Below, one piece after another: positions 1 to 13,283 of a DNA stretch of 64,000 nt (positions are counted from its first letter, which is position 1; the number at the start of each line of letters is the position of its first letter). The notes under the pieces were generated by a model that was not told where the DNA came from, did not search any database, and worked only from the letters and a program-made list of their open reading frames with translations. The position numbers and the translations under genes are program-made. The stretch is from Haliotis asinina (taxonomy: Eukaryota > Mollusca > Gastropoda > Lepetellida > Haliotidae), in NCBI RefSeq assembly GCF_037392515.1, contig NC_090281.1, positions 47,406,645-47,470,644 of the forward strand, given 5' to 3'.

Positions 1-699
1 TTTTCTGGGACATATCTTTGGACAAAGTCGTTGGATCGCATTCTGAGGTAATTTGGCTATTTTATTTACTTATTGTTCATGCGATATCATTTTTGGACAT
101 ATCTAGTAGTTGTATAAGTGTTTGCTATTCTCAAATACATGGTACTGTGAATTTGATGTTCTTATTGGTGTAAATGGCCCAATAAATACTCTGCATTCAT
201 TATAATGTAATATTAATAACATGATTAATAAAAGGCAAGGTTTGTGATAAACAGATGAACAAAGTACATGTATAGCTTTGTAACAATGAATGAATGAATG
301 AATGAATGAATGAGATCTTATTTTTGCATTATTTTATGTCTTGCTTAGCTACGGTCAAATCTGTATGTTTTAATACTGTATCATTGCTAAGGATTCTTTG
401 TATATGTTCGTTATCAGCATGTACTGCTACAATATGAAACAGTTTCAGGTAATATGTGAAAGGTATAATTTGCTATATTATTTTCTTTATTTCATGTTTC
501 TTGGCTTTTTGTATCTGGTCGGCGGCACATAAAGGAAAAAATATGTAAAAACAATTTTTGATAAACTTTCTTCACCATGAACTTTCTTCATTCGAAAACC
601 TAGTACACCTAGTAATTATTAAAGGTCTAAGTACTCCCCACACCGAAATGTGAAAATCCGGGTTAAAATTAAACTCCAGCTACCATGCATACAGTAGAT
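1..699. other. AT-rich spacer, no gene seen
   Basis: Both strands have frequent stops and no protein-like frame. The only structure is a short ATGA tetranucleotide run at about 286-313. Probably intergenic or intronic. Confidence 0.6.
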
Positions 700-800
700 G
701 GCTACCAGAAGGATTACTGACTTGGCTTATGTGTGTCATTGTATTCCAAATGCGTTGATTGAAGATCATGATGTCAATCACTGTATTGTCTGGTCGACAT
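700..800 (+). repeat. Family A repeat, diverged fragment
   Basis: The segment follows the family A core in order: CTGACTTGG, GTGTCAT, then GATGTCAATCACT and TTGTCTGGTC. It lacks the usual GGCGTAAAAC tail and runs into an A-rich stretch (about 820-885). Family A is the ~220-260 bp dispersed repeat seen best at 1190-1408 and 27524-27720. Confidence 0.6.
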
Positions 801-1189
801 CCGACTGCCAAAAGACAAACATAAAGAGCAAAAAAACCCAAACAAACAAAACAAAAAACAAAACAAAACAAAACAAGAAGGGGTGTAAAACCAGTAAACC
901 CAAACGCGCCCACGTTGAGCATACTGAATCTCTGAAACCGTGTTTATCCGAGCGCAAGATTGTTTGAAAACAGAATTGTCCGCTTTTACAATTAACGTTT
1001 CAGATTAACGATTCTTGCATGGAGTATGACTTGACTATGTTATGAACTAAGACCTACCCGACAATTCTATGGTATTCTGCGGTATTTGTTTCGTAAGAAA
1101 GTAAGATAACAACGTATGATGCTTTATGGATAACATGATGGATGTTTCTGTATAGATTCCTGTACCGTTGTCTAGCGGCATGTTTCGGC

Positions 1190-1408
1190 TCAGGTGACTA
1201 TGCTTGTCGTAAGAGGCTAACGGGATCGGGTGGTCAGACTAGCTGACTTGGTTGACACATGTCATCGGTTCCCAATTGCACAGATCGATGCTCATGTTGT
1301 TGATCACTGGATTGTCTGGTCCAGACTCGATTATTTACAGACCGTCGCCATATAGCTGGAATATTGCTAAGTGCGACGTAAAACTAAACTCACTCACTCA
1401 CTCACTGT
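1190..1408 (+). repeat. Family A repeat, near full length
   Basis: A good copy of family A. In order it shows TGCTTGTCGTAAGAGGC, AACGGGATCGGGTGGTC, CACATGTCATCGGTTCCC, GATCACTGGATTGTCTGG, GATTATTTACAGACCG, AGCTGGAATATTGCT, CGACGTAAAACTAAAC and an ACTC tail. The simple-repeat tail and head-to-tail order suggest a SINE-like retroposon. I do not see a clean tRNA promoter in the head, so the class is an inference. Confidence 0.8.
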
Positions 1409-1710
1409 TTCGGCTCATTTCAATCAGCAGGGTTGACAGTGTGTTGTCCAAACCGAGCGGCCATTGGGGTCAAGTAATCTTACGTTCCACAACCCTCTTG
1501 TTTCAACAATATTTCGACACCAGCATTAGGCCACGCGTGGTCACTATGTAAGGCTTGCTGTTGCAGAGTATGGCTGTAGCCCGCTTTCCAGTCAATATAA
1601 CTGCCCAGGAGACCATTTTTTGGCTTCACATGTTGAAGCGAGACGAGCGAGCGCTGTAACCACACTTCCCAATGTTTCTAATAGCTGCAGAACACCCCTA
1701 CCCCCCTCCA

Positions 1711-1850
<140 letters not shown>

Positions 1851-2021
1851 ACCACAAACAAATAAACAATAAAAAAAACATTCAAAGCAAAACAAAAAAC
1901 AACAAAACAAAAACAAAAACAAGGGAAGAAAAGCCCGAGAAAAACAAAACAAAAAAACCAAAACAAGCAAACAAACAAGGCCCCCCAAAATATATACAAA
2001 ACAAACCCCACAAAACAGTGT

Positions 2022-2340
2022 GTTGAGCTTTACGCCGCACCTTGCAAAATTCCAACTACATGTATATGGTGGCGGTTTGCAGATTGCCGAGACTGGACCA
2101 GACAAACTAGTGATCAGCAGCATGATCATCGATCTGCTTTGTGTGTGATCGAGCATCATATTGGTATTATCACAGACTGATGTTGAAGAAAACATGAACT
2201 GAGATAAACATCACTTCGGTAAAACCTTGTGTGACTACCTTATAAGTACATCAACCGTCAAAGTCGGGACGGATGAAAGATTCAAATCGCCTAAGCGAGC
2301 CCAACCACCCGATCTCGTTAGTCGCCTCCTGGGTGGATTG
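2022..2340 (-). repeat. Family A repeat, interrupted
   Basis: Minus-orientation family A. The tail side (GAGCTTTACGCCGCAC, then TGGCGGTTTGC, GACTGGACCAGACAA, GATCATCGATCTGC) lies at 2022-2145. The head side (CCACCCGATCTCGTTAGTC) reappears at about 2300-2330. The ~150 bp between does not match the family, so an insertion or local rearrangement split this copy. Confidence 0.65.
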
Positions 2341-3110
2341 CCTCTCTGAATATGAATACACCCCCATCTCTATCCCTATCCATGGACTGACAGACAGACA
2401 GACAAATAGATAAATAGATAAAGTTTGAATACATGACGTATTACTGTTCCATTGTGATCACTACTACTCCATAACCAGTTTTGTTGAGCTGAGGTTCCAA
2501 TTGTGTGGCATCCAGCCTCATGTAACGGTGCAACAGACATGTTTAGACTACCGGCAACTCACATCGATATGTTACATGGCAACTATCAACGGTGGGGTAT
2601 ATGTCACCACGATCCAGTAATATTTAATTCACACGTAGATTATGACACGATGACAGACATAATGGGGAGCTAGGACATACAACATCAAGTGAATTATATT
2701 CTTGGCTGCATTACGACATTAACATTAGCGCTGTCAGCGTATGTCGAAATTGTTTTGACCTCTGTCAGACCGCTTTACGGTAGAAAGAAAACAGGATAGG
2801 TCCCCGGAGGAAATATAGCGGTTCTGTTATAAGGGTGCGCTTACCACACAAAGGATCTCGTTGCCAGGGTATTAATTCCGCGTTCACCATATTGGACAGG
2901 AGAGCTCCTGTGTTTTATCTGTGATTCTGTCTGTCCAGAAAGAGGGAGCGTTTGACATTAAGTGTGTGCATGAGTGCGCGTGTGCGTATGTGCGTGTGTG
3001 GGCGTGCATTAATGATACAGAACCGCAGTTTACCATGAATAACAAAGATCCCTGTCCATATTCACTTATTATATGTGTAAAATATATTATTATTTTACTT
3101 CAAGGCTGCG
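2341..3110. other. Spacer, no gene seen
   Basis: No protein-like frame. A GACA/GATA tetranucleotide patch lies at about 2388-2421 and a TG-rich patch at about 2962-3007. Otherwise unremarkable. Confidence 0.5.
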
Positions 3111-3410
3111 ACTTACAAAGACGTAGCGTGACTTACAGTGACTTACAATGATGGAAGGAGGCAAATTTTGTTTTAATGTGACATACAGTGACAAGACGCG
3201 ACATACAATGTCATATGATGATAAACTGTGAAATAGAGTGACATGGAGGACTGTACAATGACAGATAGTGACATACAGTAACACACAGTGACAGTGATGA
3301 AAGGTAACTTACAGTGACAAATACTGATATACAATGACAAACAGTGACATACAGTGACAAAAAGTGATATACGACAAATACTGATATACAATGACAGTTC
3401 TGATATACCG

Positions 3411-3507
3411 TAGTGAGTGAGTGAGTGAGTGAGTTTAGTTCTACGCCGCACTCAGCAATATTCCAGCTATATGGCGGTGGTCTGTAAATAATCGATTCTG
3501 GATCATG
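3411..3507 (-). repeat. Family A fragment inside the minisatellite
   Basis: Begins with GAGTGAGTGAGTGAGT, then TTCTACGCCGCACTCAGC, ATTCCAGCTATATGGCG and CTGTAAATAATCGATTCTGG, and stops abruptly. Ten-mer minisatellite sequence lies on both sides, so this tail-end piece of family A sits within the array. Confidence 0.8.
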
Positions 3508-3910
3508 GCAATACACAATGACAAATACTGATATCAATGATTAATGCGGATATACAATGTCAAATGGTGATATATAGTGACAGGTAATGACATGGTAACA
3601 TGCAGTGACAAGTAGTGGTAAAGAGTAATATACAGGGACAAATGATGACATACAATGAGAAATAGAGACATACTGTAACCTGAGATGACAGACAAGGACA
3701 TACAGTAACATACAGTGATAAAGATAAACACGCGGTGACAAACAGTGAAATACAGTAACATACAGTGAAAAATAGTAATATACAATGACAAATAGTGGTA
3801 TACAATGATAAATGGTGATGTACAGTACCATGCAAAGACAAATAGTGATGTGCAATGACAAATAGAGATACACAATGACAGAGACATATAAGAACGTACG
3901 TTGATCAATC

Positions 3911-4687
3911 GTGATAAACAGTAACATACAGTGACAAATAGTGATATACTGTAACATACAGTGACAAATTGTGATATACTGTAACATACAGTGACAAATA
4001 GTGATATACTGTAACATACAGTGACAAATAGTGATATACTGTAACATACGGTGACAAATAGTGATATACAGTAACATACAGTGACAAATAGTGATATACT
4101 GTAACATACGGTGACAAATAGTGATATACTGTAACATACAGTGACAAATAGTGATATACTGTAACATACGGTGACAAATAGTGATATACAGTAACATACA
4201 GTGACAAATAGTGATATACAGTAACATAGAGTGACAAATAGTGATATACTGTAACATACGGTGACAAATAGTGATATACTGTAACATACGGTGACAAAGA
4301 GTGATATACTGTACCATACAGTGACAAATAGTGATATACAGTAACATACAGTGACAAATAGTGATATACTGTAACATACAGTGACAAATAGTGATATACT
4401 GTAACATACGGTGACAAATAGTGATATACTGTAACATACGGTGACAAATAGTGATATACTGTAACATACGGTGACAAATAGTGATATACTGTAACATACG
4501 GTGACAAATAGTGATATACTGTAACATACGGTGACAAATAGTGATATACTGTAACATACAGTGACAAATAGTGATATACTGTAACATACGGTGACAAATA
4601 GTGATATACTGTAACATACGGTGACAAATAGTGATATACTGTAACATACGGTGACAAATAGTGATATACTGTAACATACGGTGACAA
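3911..4687. repeat. Homogeneous 30-bp tandem array, ~26 copies
   Basis: Each 30-bp unit is three ten-mers: GTGACAAATA, GTGATATACT (or ...ACA), GTAACATACA (or ...ACG). Variants are mixed up to about 4380; after that the ACG type dominates to 4680, as if the right side expanded most recently. Confidence 0.96.
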
Positions 4688-5350
4688 TATATAAATTGTT
4701 TACTGGCTAAGAGGGGAACATGTTCTTGAGTGTTAATGTGTTATATATTACACGTAGCATGGTAATATACAGTAACATGCAGTTACAAACAATGACAAAC
4801 AGTAACGTGCAGAGACAAGTAGTGATAAATAGTAACATGCGGAGACAAGTAGTGACAAACAGTAACAAAGAGTGACAAAAGATGATAAGCAGTAATATGC
4901 GGTGGCAAATAGTGATAAACAGTAACACACAGTTGCAAACAGTGATATAGCAGTAACAAAAATTGACAAATAGTGATATACAATTATATACAGTGACAAA
5001 TAGTGATATACGACATACAGTCACAAATGGTGATACACAATGACATATAGTGACACAGTGACACGCAATGACAAATGGTGACATACAATGACATACAGTG
5101 ACACAGTGGCATACAATGGCAAAAGCTGATACATAATGGCATACAGTGACTGTGACATGCAATTACAAATGGTGACATACGGTGACACATGGTGATATAC
5201 AATGACATACAGTGAAAAATCGTGTTATACGGTGAAATGCAATGACCAATGCAACAGTAATATACAATGACATAAATTGAATCATAGTGCCGTACAATGC
5301 CACACAATGACACAAGGTGATATACAATGATATACCGTGCCATACAATGT

Positions 5351-5939
5351 CACAAAATGATATACAATCACTCGTACAAAGAGCCGAAGTTGAAATTTAA
5401 GTTGAAAACATCGTCGCCCAAAATCGTAAAGAAAATACTACAAGGGGAAGATGAAAACAACATACTCAGTTGAACCAGGCCTACTACCGATAGAGATCGA
5501 TACCCAATATCATGTCTAAGAACCCATTCAAAGGTCAGGCCTTGAATAATAAACTCAGGCAACCCCGGTGTTTCTTTTGTACATCTTGTATAACATTTCA
5601 TTCGGTTTTTGTATAATTTAATACAGAAATATCCCATACTGTCGTAACCATGGGTCGCTCAGATCCAGCCAGGATCAATTTCTTTATATCCTATACACTC
5701 ATACTGGATGCACAATCATTAATTTCATTTACGCTTTACAAGAAATGAAACTGTCGTTCTATATTGATCTGACTTTTCCATATGATAATATATAATATAA
5801 GAATTATTCAGTCAAACTTGATCTAGTGCTCATTTTCCGGACACTCCGTCAGTTTAATCGCATGATACATAATAATGACTTTCAACAAAGCGTCATCCAT
5901 CAGAACAAAACCCCCAAAAAACAAAACCAACTGGAGCAG
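5351..5939. other. Spacer, no gene seen
   Basis: An 89-codon minus-strand frame (5368-5637) has no recognisable domain or splice context. Nothing else stands out. Confidence 0.45.
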
Positions 5940-6418
5940 TTTCCACTCAACCTTTGACAGTTCGTCCGGACGTCCTAGCACGATCAGACACGGAAGAGAC
6001 ACCCTGAAGTTGCTGCAAGCGACAGAGGATGTTGGCGAACGCTAGACGCAGTCACAACCACAACGACCCTTTCACACGCGGCCTCTCTGGTAGACAGTGA
6101 AGGATCGTTACAGCGTGGCGCGCTGTGCGGAGTCGCTCGCTCAAGTCAGATACTTTGGGGAGATTTTGGACGGCGCTGTACAGCAGGCAAAAGTGCTGAG
6201 GAGGGGGCATTGTCACGTGACCTGTGTATGCATCACTGACTGTGTGACCACGCGAGCTGAACGGTCAATATGGAAGGTGATAGTTGCCGAAGTGGAAATC
6301 TGACCATTCGGTGTGATTGAAAACAGCTTTAATCTTTTCCGGAACTATTGGATAAAACTTGTGACTGTTGTTTTTCTTTCACTGGAACAACGTGATATTA
6401 CTGTGAGATCTTCTCAGC
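5940..6418 (+). promoter_or_regulatory. Candidate promoter and 5' UTR
   Basis: This stretch is visibly richer in G, C and CpG than its surroundings (for example CGTGGCGCGCTGTGCGG near 6112 and a CACGTG E-box at 6214-6219). It leads into the candidate signal-peptide exon at 6419. No TATA box is evident. A 68-codon upstream frame at 6097-6303 would be a uORF if transcribed. The function is inferred from position and composition only. Confidence 0.35.
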
Positions 6419-6458
6419 ATGTGGATTGTCGTTGTAGCAGTTGTGGCTTATGTCAAAG
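6419..6458 (+). CDS. Candidate first coding exon, signal peptide
   Basis: Seen: ATG with A at -3, encoding MWIVVVAVVAYVK, followed directly by AAAG|GTAAGT, a near-perfect splice donor. The exon is 40 nt and ends in phase 1. The peptide is almost wholly hydrophobic, as in a signal sequence or signal anchor, although it lacks a positive N-terminal residue. Known: many secreted and cell-surface proteins (immunoglobulin-superfamily adhesion molecules, EGF/LDL-receptor-type proteins) have a separate signal-peptide exon ending in phase 1, often followed by a very long first intron. Inference: this is the start of such a gene on the plus strand, with the rest further downstream. I found no second exon I could join to it, so the protein family is unknown. 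Confidence 0.42.
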
Positions 6459-9400
6459 GTAAGTAGCTTAACTTTTTTACGTTTTATTCTATTTTGTCAC
6501 TGGCTTGTTTCGACATGAAGTTGAAACAAGAACTTGGTAGTGTGATGACAAGGGGAGGGGAGGGGCAGCATTCAGGGGAGTCTTGTGAAAGTCGTCATGT
6601 CGTCATCTGTTTAACTCAGTCGCAGAAACAGATGTGCAGATCTCCAGATTTCGGTTGCGTTTATTTCACCAACACATCACAACTTAACGTAACACTTTCA
6701 GAACCGTGTATGAGAAACCGGAATGCTAGCACCAGAAGTGTCGTGGTACGTTTGTATTGGGTGTTACCCACGATCTCAAATATCTGTTACACATGATCAA
6801 ATATCTGTTACTCTACAGCTTGGATACAATGTCTGTTACATGTCTGTTGTCATAATGACTAAACCACGTGGTGAGGTTTCATAATAGTGATTGATGCACA
6901 AGATGTCGAAGAACTGTCCTTGTAGATGGTGTTCTAAAGGATAGAAAACAACACCGATCTCACGCGACTCTGTATCCTTCCACCATCTATCAAACCATCT
7001 CTGGTTCTTGTCGTCGCTCACATGAAGTTTTTGTCGTCCTAACACGTAACATGTCAAACGTTAATGTGCTGATTATAATAATGACATTTACTCACTTCTT
7101 ATAAATGTCAACGCATACGCTGTGCACCATGAAGGTTTATAGTTTATCCGTAATATATCTACATATACCGTTAATGCAAGTCGTAATTCGACACACTGAT
7201 GAAATTACACTATATTAACAGTTTTCGTATTCACAGAACCATGCAGATACCATACCAAATAAAAGTCTAATTCGTCATGATGATCCTATGTATTTGATAC
7301 GCCAAACACAGTTATGTAAGTTTCATCTGTTGTAGCATGTCTATTACTCCGCATCAGTTGTCAGACTGTGTCGGTGATGAAATTAACACGTGTCGATTTC
7401 ATCAATCGATTCATTTGGCAATGGGTTTCATAAAACACGTGCATTTTCAAGCATAATCTGAGTAGCATCTGCGCCAAGTGATACATTCCACCTCGAGTGG
7501 ACGATGTTAATTGCGCATGCATGGTAGAGAAAACAACGCGTGGCAGCTGAGTAATCGATTTCTTATCAACAACGAATTGGCTACATCGACCAGATGTAAT
7601 CACTTTTCAGAAACGTCTCAAGTGAACTACCGCATGTACCTGGTGTGTATTTCGTAATAAACTCTTGATCATAAATGATCAGCTCCACACTCAAGTCCGT
7701 AGCCACTCAACAATCGTCCTTTATCGCTAGAGACTCCAAATGGTATTTTTAACGTCGATTAGACAAGATTTGTTTGCTGTGAAAATACACTGTCGATTTC
7801 TGTCATTGATTATATATCAAGAAGTGTAAGTGATGAAAACAGCGGTTCGAAGTCACCGCTTGTCACCAACTACTAGGGGTTATTGTGAATTGATAGCCTT
7901 TGCAGCGTTTCATTCAAGTGTAAACGGAATAAGTAACTTCAGAACAGAATATAGCAGTACAGATAATCATGTTACTATAGTTTCTGCAACCAGAGCAGAT
8001 GTGAACTTTGATAAAATATTATGTAAAAGTTTGGACTCTTATGGTTTCGACTGTCGTTCACTGACTGTCGTTCTACATCACTATTTTATTATACCGAATT
8101 TCTCTGCTTCCTATATCGACTTAGAACACATTCGGAAACTCGACACATTTTTCAGTCTAAACTTTTAAAACAATAGTCCAGGTTGTTTTTTAACTAACAA
8201 ATAATTTCCTATTACTAACACGTTTAAAGTGAATTCGTAATGCACATACTGCAGGAAGACCTTTGATATTTAGAAAAGTACTCGAACTTTTCTTTCTATT
8301 TACAAATGCAAAACACACGGTAATATACTATTGCTGAATGATACAAACATGACAGAACACTGAGGTAGGTGCTGAGTGCAGGTGATATAACTCGAGGCTA
8401 TTCAATAATTTATAATTTATCACTTTGGGGATTGTTAATAAAGGTAGATGCAGAAGCAACGCCTTAGATATATGAGTACAAGTAGGTACTTAATTGCAAA
8501 CTGCTATTGGTTGATACTGATGCAGATGCATGTGGTTGCAGATGTATTTGGTTGCAAATGTATTTGGTTGTAGCACGTCTTACGGAGTTGCTACTAAATA
8601 TTAGCTTTGATAATAATGGAACATATTTTATGGATAAGAACTTCTATATTGTATATCAAGCATGATACATAATAAACAAGTTGTCATCCATTAAGTTTCT
8701 TACTCTCATAATTTCTCAGCAACCTTTAACATATCAAACAGATATTAACTTTGAGGCTGAAAGTGTCGATATTTCACTGTATATGAAGAGTTTAAGCTTT
8801 TGATAACTATTTGATGGTGATTCCTAAGTCATACGCGTCATGGGGCGGCATACACAATAGAGCAGACATGTGATCTGTTTAAAGGAACACTTTGTTGCTT
8901 TTATTTATTATATCCACATATGCTTGAATCTAGATGTACAAAACTCACCGAATGCTCACTGAAGAATCATATTCTTTCTGATCATTGTTATCATTGCCCC
9001 ATTAATGATGATTATTGGCGAAACCAAAAATCTGAAATTGATCCATTATTCAAAGTATAGTTCAGCATAGTGCTGCGCATAGTGTGTATATGTGGAGTGC
9101 TTACAAATTGTCAACAAATTGTCAACAAATTGCCACTTGAAGTACCGTCATTAGACATTCAGAGGAGGAACTATTGGAACATATTGTCGGTAATATTATC
9201 ACAGAGATATTATGCCACTTTGTCCAACTCGGTATGTTTACCGTTACATTAAACCGTTATCTAATGGACAAATGCGAGTTCCGTGAAAACGGACAGATTT
9301 ATACTTTCTACCAGTTGTTTTGCCCGGCACAGGTTTGCCATTCTTGGCCTCCATTCCCGCAAAAGACGCAACTTTGATGCTTATAGACAGCCGGGTATCC

Positions 9401-12400
9401 GAAAGTACCGCAGCTTGTATCTATCTTGTGCATAACGGTAATTTTCTTTTTAGTTTTCCTTGTAAAGAATCTGGATGTTCTCTGTAATTTATGAGAATAA
9501 CCTCCTCCTCCTCTTCTTTTTCATCTTCTCATTCTTCTTCTTTAACTGACCATATAGCCAGGAATCATGAAACGATAATGAACCCACTGAAGTATTGACA
9601 TTTAGTTCAAAACCATTGATGACGATTTTGATGCGCACAAACATGCTCATCACGTTGATTATAGTGTGCCGTAAATTTCCTCTGTTATCTGTCTAAAAAA
9701 GCGACTCAAGTTTCATATTTCCTTTGATGTGAAATATACATTTCTAATGAAACACGCGCGACAGTGTACTAAACCACCAACATCATTTCTGAGCTTGACT
9801 ATATACATACTATATGTCTTTAACATTTAGGTTTATTTACTGTTAGTATATCAGGAATAAGTCTTTAAATATACAATGGTTTGAATGTATCTTTTCAGAT
9901 AAAGCTGCATCAAAATTGAAAATGACTTAATGAATGTATTTTTTATTAACATCCTAGATATATAATTCTACATTTAAACACCTCAGCATGTTCGTATTGT
10001 GTTCAACGCTCCATTAAAGGAAATTATGTTCAAATATATTCATTCCACGATGAATATATGGAATGAAAATATGTGCATTTCTTTACAAAACACTCTTTGT
10101 GTAGATGGTGTTGATAGACATGAATTTCACGAGATGTCCTGTCATATATTTCTTGTCAATTTTAAGTTATAAAATCAACCCGTTACTTCCGTGTTTTTCT
10201 TGCGTCAATATTTGACATGTTTTGATAAACAATCACGGATATTCCGTATTTTGACAGGTAAATATCAAGCACGGGGAACATATGGCCAAATTATCCCATT
10301 CAGAATACGTTTTATGCTTCAAAGACGGCAATTTCAATAGCCCGTAAACATTTGCCGAACTCTTGCCTGGCAAAAAGCGTGTTAATTGCAGTCAGTCAGT
10401 TCGGCAAACGGGGTGTTAACGATCTCTTTCAATAGTAGCAATTACATCGCAATCGTTACGACATCTATTGTTGACAATCAAGAATCGGGAGATAATGATT
10501 GTTGATTGCAAGTGCAGTGATTCATTTAGACCGATGGAACAGAGTTGTTTCGCGGTCCATGAAGTGTCGTAGTTGTTCGTGATTAAATCTTGTTACGTAT
10601 TATTTTCATTTCTGTTTTGTAAAAAGCAGCGGTTTAATCAGGAACGTGACTATTTCTTTTCTCCTCAATCGGAATGTGTTTTGCGGTGACTCATTATCGA
10701 TCTCTAAATTGTTTTCATTTATCAGGTAATAAATGGAGACGATCCAATAAGAATGTTTTATCAATATCATTATCATAATACCTATTGCCATTATTATAAT
10801 GTCTTTCTGTTTATGCCGTACTATTTTAAACTTCCAACATATGATCGTAGAGCCAACGTTTGTGTTGAGTCAAAGGCTACCGTCGGATCTTGTAACTTGT
10901 TACCATATAAACTTCCTCCAGTGCCACTTAGAAGTTGGTGTGATGAAAAACGAGGAGAGTTCCACGTATACACAACTTCTTCAATTATTAATCACTTGTT
11001 TGATAAGATGTTAGTAACTGCACCAATACGTCGTTCATTACTTACTATTAAAAAAAGTTGTATATCCACAGAACTCTTTTCGTTGTTTACCATACAAGAT
11101 TGAGAAACTTTTGTCTTCATTCTGACGATATAGTTTTACTTAACAGTTTTAACCTCGAAGTCTTTTTAATTTAACACGTAAAACTATACAATCGGTGATA
11201 TTACCCAAACAATTTCACTGTGGTGCACGAAACTACATAGCGGTGAAAAATATTAATGGTTCACTGAAAATCAGCAGTGACACCGGGTGTTCTATGGTAA
11301 CCATGGCCAGACCGCCAGTAACACCCGCCACACACACTTTTTAATCATCAGAATGTTTATGTTGTCTGATATCACACAGAACTATCCTTGTCAAACAGTG
11401 ACTCCCTGCAATAAAACAACCACGAGATGAGGCTTAAATCCAGTTACTCGATACAAATTGATGACTTTGCTGAAAATGAAAACCATAAGTCATTTGAAAT
11501 ATGCTGTGCATAAGTCCAGACGCTGCTTATGAAACGAAAAATATTGCTATAGATCGGCCTTTTGAAACTAGATATCAGATCTACGATGAAAGCGTATTTC
11601 AAACATTGCATGAACTGGTTCCATTGTGATTGTCAAATACCAACTCCATAAAAACACCCGTACATGAAGTTGATGAGCGCTTCTTATGCAAACAACGATT
11701 CATATCGTTTATCACAATTGTGCTACGAGCATCTTTATCCTTATAAAAATAGTTCACTAGCAATAGTGATTCGGATTATGACCAAAATGAAATGTGACAC
11801 GACAGAATGAAACATGACCTGCCTTTGTAATTAAGTTTTGCCAGCTAGTTCGAACCTTCATAACCAGTGCTATCACTTCTAAAAATACCAGCCTTGTCAC
11901 TATTAAAAGTGGAGTGTGTGGAGAGTGTATCTACTAGCGTGGTTGGAGATAGCTATTATTTATTCACTGCAGCTTTGTGTGCGAAGTCTTGAGACGCCAT
12001 TGGCAAAAATAATTCATGAAGTAACGTGGAATCCATACTGCTGATGCCATTTTGACTCCGTTGCCGAAATTCCTGAACTCCCGTCAAACCACGAGGAAGT
12101 CAGTTTGTAAGCAATCTACGATCAGCTAACCAATAGATCGAACACTTTGGGGAAACGTTTTTGAAGCATGTTTTTTAAGTCGTTGTGGTATTAAACCTGA
12201 ATCAAATTGTATTTTGTACTGACAGGCTATAGGATTTGATGTTAGTTTCTATTGTTACACGTATGTTTTAGACAGGTAACTTTAGGGAACTATTAAGCAG
12301 TTCTTATTGTGCTAAGACATTCACTCTCAGAGGCAGATATATTTGAACTGTGTTTGTGTATGGGGCCTAGTCCATTTAAGTCAAACTCGTTCGTGTAATT

Positions 12401-12865
12401 TATTATTTATTCGCAAATACTGTAAATTATTTACAATTCAGGTTGGGGGTTAATGAGCAGTCACCGTGATAAACCTACCGCGAGGATAAATGCACCTTTA
12501 CATTAAGTTCACATGCACTGATATCAAAACTAGATTCTTTACTTCTGCTACAAGAAGCTGATATCAGAACATCATCAATATTTAAAGGGGCACTCATTTA
12601 TGCAAGAAAATACCACGCGGCCAAGAGAGTCTCAATTTTTGAGAGCTGTTCATAACCACCGTTTATTCAATTAACTCTTATGTTACATCTGTCTTGTCGA
12701 TTTTTCACTATCAGTACCTTTTTTCTAGGTCGGCCTAGGAGTTGCCTTTCAGATTGGTTTGGGTTTAATAAAGTGCATATATTTCACAGCCATACTGCTG
12801 GACTGCACAGTCATACAGTAGCCTTTGTCGAGTCAGGACAGGTGTGCAGCAAGAATGGTTCCTGG
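6459..12865. other. Long featureless stretch, possible first intron
   Basis: About 6.4 kb of AT-rich DNA with no dispersed repeat copy that I recognise. The longest frames, 112 codons at 7830-8168 and 116 codons at 10753-11103 (plus strand), have unremarkable composition and no motif. A CTC/TTC-rich patch is at 9484-9545 and a triplicated 11-mer (ACAAATTGTCA) at 9103-9133. If the exon at 6419 is real, this is intron. Confidence 0.45.
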
Positions 12866-13036
12866 AAGAGGCGATTAACGGGCGGTCAAGCTCACTTCGT
12901 TCATGCTTCCCTTCAATAGCATAGATGGGTGCTCATGATTTCAGTCACTTGACTGCGTAGTCGAGAGTCGATTGTTTACAAACCGCCGTCACACGTGTGT
13001 TATATTGCTTGGTGCGACGTTGCAATTGAACCCCTA
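12866..13036 (+). repeat. Family A repeat, diverged
   Basis: Matches family A in order: AGGCGATTAACGGGCGGTC, GGGTGCTCATGATTTCAG, GAGTCGATTGTTTACAAACC, TTATATTGCTTGGTGCGACG. Clearly decayed. Confidence 0.65.
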
Positions 13037-13192
13037 AAATGCCATCACAAGTCTCCGTTGATTTTTAATGTTCCCCTTTTTACTGTTAAGCTTTAATGGA
13101 GGCTGGGTGTGTGCCTTAGTGCCCGCGTATTGTATCAGAGATACATTTGTATTTATGTTTATATCTGTCAATTCACATATTCTAACAATCGT

Positions 13193-13283
13193 TGAGTATA
13201 GTTTTACGCCGCTTTCAGCAATTTTCCAGCAATATCATGGCGGACGACATCAGAGATGGGCTTCACACACTGTGCCCATATTG
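13193..13283 (-). repeat. Family B SINE, tail half
   Basis: Minus-orientation family B: AGTTTTACGCCGCTTTCAGC, CCAGCAATATCATGGCGG, CATCAGAGATGGGCTTCAC. The tRNA-like head is missing. Family B is the tRNA-derived SINE described at 28877-29009. Confidence 0.75.

Larger units (their letters stand above)
3111..5350. repeat. Large minisatellite with 10-bp base unit
   Basis: The whole block is built from related ten-mers (GTGACAAATA, GTGATATACT, GTAACATACR and variants). The edges, 3111-3900 and 4740-5350, are degenerate with irregular order; the middle is a regular 30-bp array. Because 30 is divisible by 3, two minus-strand frames stay open through the core and give low-complexity products (HMLQYITICH- and YVTVYHYLSL-type repeats). 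I do not regard these as proteins. Confidence 0.93.

Noticed and set aside
3541..4687. Long minus-strand open frames of 378 and 260 codons
   Set aside because: They are produced by the 30-bp period being divisible by 3. More than one frame is open at once and the products are pure repeats without domain logic.
3911..4687. Regular 30-bp repeats resembling a CRISPR array
   Set aside because: Units are contiguous with no unique spacers, no cas genes are nearby, and the DNA is from an animal genome.
7830..8168. 112-codon plus-strand frame as a gene
   Set aside because: No motif, no start context of note, and composition typical of AT-rich spacer; frames of this size are expected by chance in 64 kb.
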